Shown piece after piece: positions 32,532 through 37,758 of a DNA stretch of 37,758 nt. How positions within the stretch are numbered: the first letter of the stretch is position 1; each line of letters starts with the position of its first letter. The notes under the pieces were generated by a model, which was not told the origin of the DNA, did no database searches, and worked only from the letters and a program-made list of their open reading frames with translations. Origin of the DNA: Hyphomicrobiales bacterium. Lineage in GTDB: Bacteria > Pseudomonadota > Alphaproteobacteria > Rhizobiales > Rhizobiaceae. The stretch covers positions 1-37,758 of the forward strand of contig UCCS01000112.1 of NCBI GenBank assembly GCA_900470965.1, in the 5' to 3' direction. The translations under genes and the position numbers were made by a program.

Positions 32532-33776
32532 ATGGCACCTGCACTCGGCAACTGGTCCACCCGCGCCTATCATCGCGGCTGGCTGCTTTCGCAGGCCAAC
32601 GGCCTCTTTGATTTCTTCCAGCATAACTCCATCAATCCCAAAGGCGGCTTCTACGATCTCGACGACGCTGGCAAGCCGCTTAATGCCGAGGGACAGGTGC
32701 GTCCGATCCATATCGCATCGCGCGCCGTCCACTGCTTCTCGATCGGCACCTTGCTCGGCCGCCCCGGTGCCGCCGATGTCGTCGACCACGGCATGGATTA
32801 TCTCTGGAACCACCACCGCGACCGCAAGAATGGCGGTTACTTCTGGTCGCTGAACAATGACGGCCCGGTTGATTCCAACAAGCAGGGTTACGGCCACGCC
32901 TTCGTGCTGCTCGCAGCCTCCTCGGCAAAGACGATCGGCCATCCCCTGGCAGACGGCATGCTCGCCGATATCACCGAGGTCCTGAACACGAAGTTCTGGG
33001 AAGCCAAGCACGGTGCCATCGCCGAGGAATTCACCGCCGACTGGCAGCCGCTCGATGGCGGCGCCTATCGTGGCCAGAACTCCAACATGCACCTCACCGA
33101 AGCGCTGATGGCCGCATTCGAAGGGACTGGCGATCGGGATTACCTCACCAAGGCCGAAAGCATCGCCGACCTCGTCATCCGCCGTTCAGCTGGTTCCGTC
33201 GGCTGGCGCGTCGCCGAACATTTCGATGCCGAATGGAACCTCGACAAGGATTACTATCATCCGAACGAAATGTTCCGCCCAGCCGGCACGACACCCGGCC
33301 ACTGGCTGGAATGGACCCGCCTGATCCTGCAGCTCTGGGCGCTCGGCGGCAAACGCATAGAATGGATGCCGGATGCGGCAAAGGCCCTCTTCGAGCAATC
33401 CATGGTGCTCGGCTGGGACAACCACAAGGGCGGCTTCTTCTATACGCTCGACTGGGCCGATAAACCGGCCAAGCGCAACAAGCTCTGGTGGCCGGCCTGC
33501 GAGGGTGCGGCTGCTGCGCACTTCCTCAACGAACACCTGCCGAGCGATTATCACGAAGAATGCTACCGCAAGATCTGGAACGTGATCGAGCGCAGCTTCA
33601 TTGACCACAAGAACGGCGGCTGGCACGAGGAACTGACGGAAGACCTCGTGCCCTCACACTCGCTTTTCCCCGGCAAGGGTGACATTTACCACGCCCTACA
33701 AGCCTGCCTCATCCCGCTCTTCCCGGCAACGGGCAGTCTGACCAAGGGTATCAGCGAAACCGGCGGCAAGCTCTGA
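32532..33776 (+). CDS. AGE family sugar isomerase/epimerase (414 aa)
   Basis: This is an (alpha/alpha)6-barrel protein of the N-acylglucosamine 2-epimerase family. It aligns by eye with YihS-type and Agrobacterium mannose isomerases rather than with ATP-dependent renin-binding epimerases. The three active-site histidines are present: H187 in NSNMHLTEA, H257 in TPGHWLEW and H387 in GKGDIYHAL, plus R57 in QVRPIHIASR. The likely reaction is aldose-ketose isomerisation, such as mannose to fructose; a sulfoquinovose-type substrate cannot be excluded. GGAGGAG precedes the ATG. TATATA at 32484-32489 may be its -10. It is divergent from metH and stands alone; no sugar kinase or transporter is adjacent. 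Confidence 0.87.
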   Translation: MAPALGNWSTRAYHRGWLLSQANGLFDFFQHNSINPKGGFYDLDDAGKPLNAEGQVRPIHIASRAVHCFSIGTLLGRPGAADVVDHGMDYLWNHHRDRKNGGYFWSLNNDGPVDSNKQGYGHAFVLLAASSAKTIGHPLADGMLADITEVLNTKFWEAKHGAIAEEFTADWQPLDGGAYRGQNSNMHLTEALMAAFEGTGDRDYLTKAESIADLVIRRSAGSVGWRVAEHFDAEWNLDKDYYHPNEMFRPAGTTPGHWLEWTRLILQLWALGGKRIEWMPDAAKALFEQSMVLGWDNHKGGFFYTLDWADKPAKRNKLWWPACEGAAAAHFLNEHLPSDYHEECYRKIWNVIERSFIDHKNGGWHEELTEDLVPSHSLFPGKGDIYHALQACLIPLFPATGSLTKGISETGGKL

Positions 33777-33789
33777 GGCGAAAGCCTCA
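33774..33789. other. Hairpin spanning both stop codons of convergent genes
   Basis: TGAGGC (33774-33779) pairs with GCCTCA (33784-33789) around a GAAA loop. The left arm begins with the AGE gene stop and the right arm contains the reverse complement of the lipoprotein stop. There is no T-tract, so termination strength is uncertain. Confidence 0.55.
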
Positions 33790-34410
33790 ATAGCCGGGCG
33801 CGACCGGCGGCGCTGCGTTCGGGTTCTGCTGGAACCATTGCACCTCAGCGCTCGCGTCATCGAGTTCGTCCTCAACGTCGCGCTGCTCTCTGCGAATGCG
33901 GCGCATATCGTCTTCGAGATCGTCCATCCGCCGGCGGATATCATGCCGGTCCGCATCGGCCGCATCCTTGAGCTTGCGCGACAGGTCGTCGATCTCGGCT
34001 TCCTTCGATCCGTAGTCGCTCTGCAGCGAGCTTAGCCGTGATTGCAGCGAATGCTGACGGTTCCCGAGCGTATAGCCGCGCAGGAAGCCTGCAGCCGTCT
34101 CCGGCGGGCAGACATTGGAGTAGCCGTGACCCGCTTGCCCGTGCATCAGGCCGCTCATCGGCGTGCAATAGCGCACGAGGCCCGCCTGATAGCCCTGATA
34201 CCAGATCGTCTGGTCGGGCACGATCTTCACCCGCTCGCAGGATTTGGCATGTGCGGCAAAACGCTCCTGCGGCTCGTAGCCGGCAGCGCCGTCGGATTCA
34301 CCGATCACCCGCCAGTCGGCGGCGACGCATTCTTCCTTCGAGAGCGTATTGCAGGAGGCGAGGAAAAGGCTGAAACCAATGGCAGCAAAGGCAAAGAGCA
34401 AACGTAACAT
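33787..34410 (-). CDS. DUF2799 lipoprotein (207 aa)
   Basis: A lipoprotein signal peptide is clear: LRLLFAFAAIGFSLFLASC with lipobox LASC and acylated C20. The following DUF2799 region includes LSKEECVAADWRVIGESDG and QTIWYQGYQAGLVRYC, with paired cysteines (C27, and a CERV/RYC/VCPP set) that may form disulfides in the periplasm. From about residue 125 to 190 the protein is rich in charged heptads (KLKDAADADRHDIRRRMDDL), a predicted coiled coil. The tail is Pro/Ala-rich. ATG 34410 is chosen because it gives the signal peptide directly; the frame is open to 34431. The function of DUF2799 is unknown; an envelope structural role is plausible. Confidence 0.85.
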   Translation of the reverse strand: MLRLLFAFAAIGFSLFLASCNTLSKEECVAADWRVIGESDGAAGYEPQERFAAHAKSCERVKIVPDQTIWYQGYQAGLVRYCTPMSGLMHGQAGHGYSNVCPPETAAGFLRGYTLGNRQHSLQSRLSSLQSDYGSKEAEIDDLSRKLKDAADADRHDIRRRMDDLEDDMRRIRREQRDVEDELDDASAEVQWFQQNPNAAPPVAPGY

Positions 34411-34451
34411 GATGTCCCGGCAGCAAGTCACAAAACCGGGCGCACCTTATC

Positions 34452-34506
34452 GTCACGAAATACGACCGTCACCGGGAACGGATCGCGATCTTGCGGTTTT
34501 CGTGAC
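34452..34506. repeat. 9-bp inverted repeat upstream of the lipoprotein gene
   Basis: GTCACGAAA (34452-34460) and TTTCGTGAC (34498-34506) are perfect reverse complements, 37 bases apart. They lie between the UPF0303 terminator and the lipoprotein start. They could be paired binding half-sites or a long stem in an RNA. Confidence 0.5.
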
Positions 34507-34517
34507 TTTTATTTGTC

Positions 34518-34547
34518 AAAAATGCGGCAGGCCTCATGCAAGCCGCA
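34518..34547 (-). terminator. Candidate terminator overlapping the UPF0303 stop codon
   Basis: On the minus strand TGCGGC (34547-34542) pairs with GCCGCA (34528-34523), followed by TTTTT. The 13-base loop contains the TGA stop and an AGGCCT palindrome. The long loop lowers confidence. Confidence 0.5.
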
Positions 34548-35022
34548 GGCTTTCGAGATCCTTCGCCAGGATCAGCGCCAGGGCCTCGACCGCGAGATTG
34601 TGGTCATCGCGCTGCGGCAGGCCGGATACGGTGACGGCTCCGACGCAACCTGTGCCCCTGACATTGATCGGGAAGCTGCCGCCATGCGGGGCATAATCAG
34701 CGGGAGGAAGCCCGTTGTCCTCAACCGTCTTGCCTTCCTTCCGGAGCTTGAGGCCGGAGGCATAGCTGCTGCGAAAATAGCGGAACACCATGTTGCGCTT
34801 GCGGCGGACCCAATTGACGTTATCAGGCGTCACACCCGGCAAGGCCGCATAGAACACCGGCATGGAATGCAGCGTGATATCGATGGCAATCCCGAGGCCG
34901 CGCTCGGTAGCGAGTTCCTGCAAGAGCTTGCCAAGCTGCCATGCAGTCGTCAGATCGAAGGCATCAAAGCTCAGTGCCTTTTCCTGTTCCGCGATACGGA
35001 TCAGATCTTCGTCGATCGACAT
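34534..35022 (-). CDS. UPF0303/GlcG-HbpS-like protein (162 aa)
   Basis: This cytosolic protein matches the UPF0303 family, related to the GlcG/HbpS (DUF336) fold. Landmarks are NVNWVRRKRNMVFRYFRSSY (about 68-87), PPADYAPHGGSFPINVRG (about 105-122) and the C-terminal DDHNLAVEALA with a conserved Asp-Asp-His. Databases often label it heme-degrading domain containing, but the activity is unproven for this branch. GAGGAGAG precedes the ATG. It lies 110 bp downstream of the racemase gene; that gap has a GCACCG/CGGTGC hairpin (35106-35127) without a T-tract, so cotranscription with the racemase and permeases is possible. Confidence 0.82.
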   Translation of the reverse strand: MSIDEDLIRIAEQEKALSFDAFDLTTAWQLGKLLQELATERGLGIAIDITLHSMPVFYAALPGVTPDNVNWVRRKRNMVFRYFRSSYASGLKLRKEGKTVEDNGLPPADYAPHGGSFPINVRGTGCVGAVTVSGLPQRDDHNLAVEALALILAKDLESLRLA

Positions 35023-35132
35023 GGCACGGCTCTCCTCTCAGCGCGATGATCGGCTGAGACAATTCTCACGCGAGGGGGAAAAGTAAAGCAGAAACTTGGC
35101 ACTATGCACCGTCAAGAGCTTCGGTGCGATGC

Positions 35133-35876
35133 TCATCCGACTGCCCGGATCGGCGCAAAACCGCTCATAGCGCCGGTGAAATGTTTCGGCAGCGGCGAGG
35201 CATAGGAGCCGCGCTTGCTGGTCGAAAGACCGAGCGACACCAGCGCTTCCGCCTGCTTGACGGCGGCCGCGACCCCATCGATGACGGGCACGCCGTAGAT
35301 ATCCTGCAACTCGCGCGCCAGATCCGTCATGCCGGCGCAGCCGAGCACGATCGCCTCCGCACCGTCTTCGGAAAGCGCCCGTTCGATTTCCGCTCTCAGC
35401 TTGCCGATCGCGCCAGACGCAGCATCTTCCAGCTCCAGCACCGGAATATCCGATGCCCTCACCTTCGCACGACTGCCCATGCCATAGCGGCGCACGAGAT
35501 TATCGATCAGCACCCGGGACCGCTCCAGCGTCGTCACCACCGTAAAGCGCTGGGCAAGGAAGCCTGCGGTAGCGACAGCGGATTCGCAGAGCCCGAGAAC
35601 AGGCACATCAGCGAAGGTGCGCGCGGCGTCGAGCCCCGTATCGTCGAAGCAGGCGACGATCGCCGCATCGTAACCGGCCTCCTGCCGCTCTTTCAGCTCC
35701 GTCAACAGGCCGGGGATGGCGAGAGCCCCGTCGTAATGCCCCTCGATGGAAACAGGTCCCATGCGCGAGGTCGCGGCGATGATCTCGGTGCCGGCAGCGG
35801 CGACCGCACGCGCGGCGGTTGCCGCCTTCTCGGTCATGGAAGCGGTGGTATTGGGATTGACGATCAATATGCGCAT
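35133..35876 (-). CDS. Asp/Glu/hydantoin racemase family protein (247 aa)
   Basis: The protein starts MRILIVNPNTTASMT, the hallmark of hydantoin racemase and allantoin racemase relatives. The two catalytic cysteines are present: C76 in AIVACFDDTG and C180 in AIVLGCAGMTDL, so a cofactor-independent racemase mechanism is expected. Substrates in the family include hydantoins, allantoin, aspartate, glutamate and maleate (isomerase). ATG 35876 lies one base after the stop of the PotC-like permease, giving tight coupling; the frame is open to 35906 inside the permease. Its place in a PotB/PotC-type transporter operon suggests that the imported compound or a derivative is chiral, such as a hydantoin. 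Confidence 0.88.
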   Translation of the reverse strand: MRILIVNPNTTASMTEKAATAARAVAAAGTEIIAATSRMGPVSIEGHYDGALAIPGLLTELKERQEAGYDAAIVACFDDTGLDAARTFADVPVLGLCESAVATAGFLAQRFTVVTTLERSRVLIDNLVRRYGMGSRAKVRASDIPVLELEDAASGAIGKLRAEIERALSEDGAEAIVLGCAGMTDLARELQDIYGVPVIDGVAAAVKQAEALVSLGLSTSKRGSYASPLPKHFTGAMSGFAPIRAVG

Positions 35877-35877
35877 G

Positions 35878-36699
35878 TCAGCGGGTCTTTGCCTGCCGTC
35901 GGCCAAGCATCGTCATGATGCCGAGCGCGACGAGAATGATGGTGAAGGAGAAGAGCGTCGTGACCGTGCCGAGCGCATAGAGCACCGGCGTCGTGACGTT
36001 CGTGGTCATGCCGTAGATCTCGAGCGGCAGCGTATTGTAGGTGCCAGACGTCATCAGCGTGCGGGCGAACTCATCATAGGAGAGCGTAAAGCCGAACAAG
36101 CCGACGCCGATCAGGCTCGGCGCGATCATCGGCAACACGACATGGCGAAAGGTCTGCCAGGAGGTCGCCCCGAGATCGCGCGCGGCCTCCTCATAGGCTG
36201 GAGAAAAGCGATTGAAGACGGCAAACATGATCAGAACGCCGAACGGCAGCGTCCAGGTCAGATGCGCGCCAAAGGCCGAGGAATACCAGGCGGGCCGTAT
36301 TCCACCCTGCTGGAAAACCACGCCGATGCCGAGCGAGATGATAATCGATGGCACGACGAGGCTTGCAACCGTCGCGTAAAACAATACCGACGAGCCGCGA
36401 AAACGCCGCCGAAATGCAAGGCCCGCCATTAGCGAGACCACGACGGTCACCACCATCACCATCAGCCCGAGAATGAAGGATCGCTGGAAGGAGGCACCGA
36501 AATCGCCGACCGCCTGCTTTTCGAAGAGATTGAAGAACCAGTGCGTCGAAACGCCGTTCAGCGGGAAGGTCAAACCGCCATCTGGCCCCTGAAAGGAGAG
36601 GATGACGATCGCCGAAAGCGGCCCGTAGAGAAAGAGCACGAAAAGACCGAAGAAGGCGGCAAGTACGTAGAATTCGAGGGAGCGTTTTTCTCGGTTCAT
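35878..36699 (-). CDS. ABC transporter permease, PotC-like (273 aa)
   Basis: Six hydrophobic segments start with FYVLAAFFGLFVLFLYGPL. The EAA loop reads YEEAARDLGATSWQTFRHVVLP, the ATPase contact. The family is the spermidine/putrescine-type permease (PotC), whose members also import opines, mannopine, thiamine and other nitrogen compounds in rhizobia. AAGGAG lies seven bases before the ATG. Its start is one base after the PotB-like stop, and its stop is one base before the racemase start, so the three genes form one operon. Confidence 0.9.
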   Translation of the reverse strand: MNREKRSLEFYVLAAFFGLFVLFLYGPLSAIVILSFQGPDGGLTFPLNGVSTHWFFNLFEKQAVGDFGASFQRSFILGLMVMVVTVVVSLMAGLAFRRRFRGSSVLFYATVASLVVPSIIISLGIGVVFQQGGIRPAWYSSAFGAHLTWTLPFGVLIMFAVFNRFSPAYEEAARDLGATSWQTFRHVVLPMIAPSLIGVGLFGFTLSYDEFARTLMTSGTYNTLPLEIYGMTTNVTTPVLYALGTVTTLFSFTIILVALGIMTMLGRRQAKTR

Positions 36700-36700
36700 C

Positions 36701-37612
36701 TCAGAGCTCCTTGCGGATATCGACGACGCGCAGGATCGCAGCGACCATCATCAGCACGACCACCAGGAGCACGACCGCGTTGGCGGCAGCGGCCGGATAT
36801 TGCAGCAGCGACATCTGGTTCTTCATCATCAGCGCCACTGAGGCGCTCTGCCCGCCGGACATGACCTGCACGGTGGAGAAGTCAGCCATGACGAGTGTGA
36901 CGACGAAGATCGTACCGATCGCCATGCCGGGCTTGGCAAGCGGGATCACCACATTCCACAGCACCTGCCAGCCGGAAGCACCGGCATCGCGAGCCGCCTC
37001 GAACAGCGAGCGGTCGATGCGCATCAGTGTGTTGAAGATCGGCGTGACCATGAAGAGCGTGTAGAGATGCACCATGGCGAGCACTACGGCGAAATCGGAA
37101 TAGAGCAGCCATTCCACCGGCTGCGGCACGATGCCCATCTCCACCAGCGCCGAATTGACGAGGCCGTTGCGGCCGAGCACCGGGATCCAGGAGATCATGC
37201 GGATGATGTTCGACGTCATGAAGGGCACGGTGCAGACGAGGAAAAGGATCATCTGCGTCGAAGTCTTGCGGATATGGAAGGCCAGGAAATAGGCGACCCA
37301 GAAGCCGATGCAGAGCGTCAGCCCCCAGACGATGACCGTGAATTTCAGCGTGTTGAGATAGGTCTTCCACGTCACCCATGAACCGAGCGTGTCGGTATAA
37401 TTCATGGTCAGGAAGTCGGGATAGATACCGGCGAAATCATAGTCCCAGAAACTGACAACCGCGATCATCAGGATCGGCAGGATGAAGAAGAAGCCCAGAA
37501 TGGCGATCAGCGGCGTCGCCTGCAGATAGGAGATCACCCATGGCGCAAGCCGGAAGGAGCGTTTGGGCGCCTCCGCTGCCGGTATCGTCTGCTCTGAAGC
37601 GATCGTGGCCAT
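36701..37612 (-). CDS. ABC transporter permease, PotB-like (303 aa)
   Basis: After a ~20-residue cytoplasmic tail come six helices, starting ISYLQATPLIAILGFFFILP. SFWDYDFAGIYPDFLTMNY is the periplasmic segment typical of PotB/PotH. The EAA loop is FEAARDAGASGWQVLWNVVIP. GGGGGAA precedes ATG 37612; the frame is open to 37717 but runs into the repeat. The matching binding-protein and ATPase genes are not in the window; they are expected beyond 37758 if the operon continues upstream. The 146-bp region upstream is mostly the repeat element. Confidence 0.9.
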   Translation of the reverse strand: MATIASEQTIPAAEAPKRSFRLAPWVISYLQATPLIAILGFFFILPILMIAVVSFWDYDFAGIYPDFLTMNYTDTLGSWVTWKTYLNTLKFTVIVWGLTLCIGFWVAYFLAFHIRKTSTQMILFLVCTVPFMTSNIIRMISWIPVLGRNGLVNSALVEMGIVPQPVEWLLYSDFAVVLAMVHLYTLFMVTPIFNTLMRIDRSLFEAARDAGASGWQVLWNVVIPLAKPGMAIGTIFVVTLVMADFSTVQVMSGGQSASVALMMKNQMSLLQYPAAAANAVVLLVVVLMMVAAILRVVDIRKEL

Positions 37613-37661
37613 TCTTCCCCCTTCGGAAATCTGTCCTGTCCGAATGAGAGGGATCGAAAGA

Positions 37662-37752
37662 CCCCTCCCCAGCCCTCCCCACAAGGGGGAGGGAGAACGG
37701 TGCCGCACCCTCGACAAGTTCCCTCCCCCTTGTGGGGAGGGTTAGGGAGGGG
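37662..37752. repeat. RIME-like rhizobial intergenic palindromic element
   Basis: The 22-base arm at 37673-37694 is the perfect reverse complement of 37720-37741, and the flanks extend the pairing to 37662 and 37752 with two mismatches. The arms are runs of CCCTCCCC and GGGGAGGG around ACAAG/CTTGT. This form matches the repeated intergenic elements (RIME type) scattered in Rhizobium and Agrobacterium genomes. As RNA it would make a long stem upstream of the PotB-like gene. Confidence 0.8.
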
Positions 37753-37758
37753 AAAGCG

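Overview
The window looks like a chromosomal or large-replicon segment of a Rhizobiales alphaproteobacterium, most likely Rhizobium or a close relative. Reasons are the high GC content, frequent GTG starts behind good Shine-Dalgarno sites, many ABC uptake systems, a full-length B12-dependent methionine synthase, and a RIME-like intergenic palindrome at the right edge. The genus is inferred from general resemblance; no search was run. No rRNA, tRNA, CRISPR array, insertion sequence, integrase or phage gene was seen.

Layout. 1-3.7 kb: end of a CaiB/BaiF CoA-transferase gene and an acetolactate-synthase-like ThDP enzyme (+), facing RidA, a DUF442/rhodanese-loop protein and a DUF4432 sugar-epimerase-fold protein (-). 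3.9-7.3 kb: an exported L,D-transpeptidase (+), a LuxR-type regulator (-) and an orphan VirC1-like ParA ATPase (-). 7.5-14.1 kb: a five-gene minus-strand operon (N-formylglutamate-amidohydrolase-like enzyme, APC permease, glutamine-synthetase-like ligase, aldehyde dehydrogenase, iron alcohol dehydrogenase) ending in a strong terminator. It is divergent from an RpiR regulator at 14.3 kb. 15.3-19.3 kb: an AfuA-type ABC transporter (+) preceded by a PHO-box-like repeat. 19.5-20.9 kb: NIPSNAP-like protein and EamA exporter. 20.9-26.3 kb: a carbohydrate ABC transporter plus a Gfo/Idh/MocA dehydrogenase (-), divergent from an amino-sugar-type kinase and a GntR/UTRA regulator (+). 28.6-32.4 kb: metH (-), divergent from an AGE-family sugar isomerase (+). 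33.8-37.8 kb: a DUF2799 lipoprotein, a UPF0303 protein, an Asp/Glu/hydantoin-type racemase and two PotB/PotC-like permeases (-). The right edge is a long palindromic repeat.

How the genes may work together. The 7.5-14.1 kb operon has the parts of a gamma-glutamylation route for an amino alcohol: import, ligation to glutamate, alcohol to aldehyde, aldehyde to acid, then release of glutamate. It lacks the FAD oxidase and class-I amidotransferase hydrolase of the classical putrescine (Puu) route. This is the best candidate for a little-described system here. The 20.9-28.5 kb group resembles an amino-sugar uptake and phosphorylation locus. Its 532-bp intergenic region is built as a mirror image: each divergent promoter carries its own TGGTATT-type direct-repeat operator between -35 and -10, followed by the same 16-base leader sequence. 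metH has a perfect 20-bp palindrome placed where a repressor would block its promoter.
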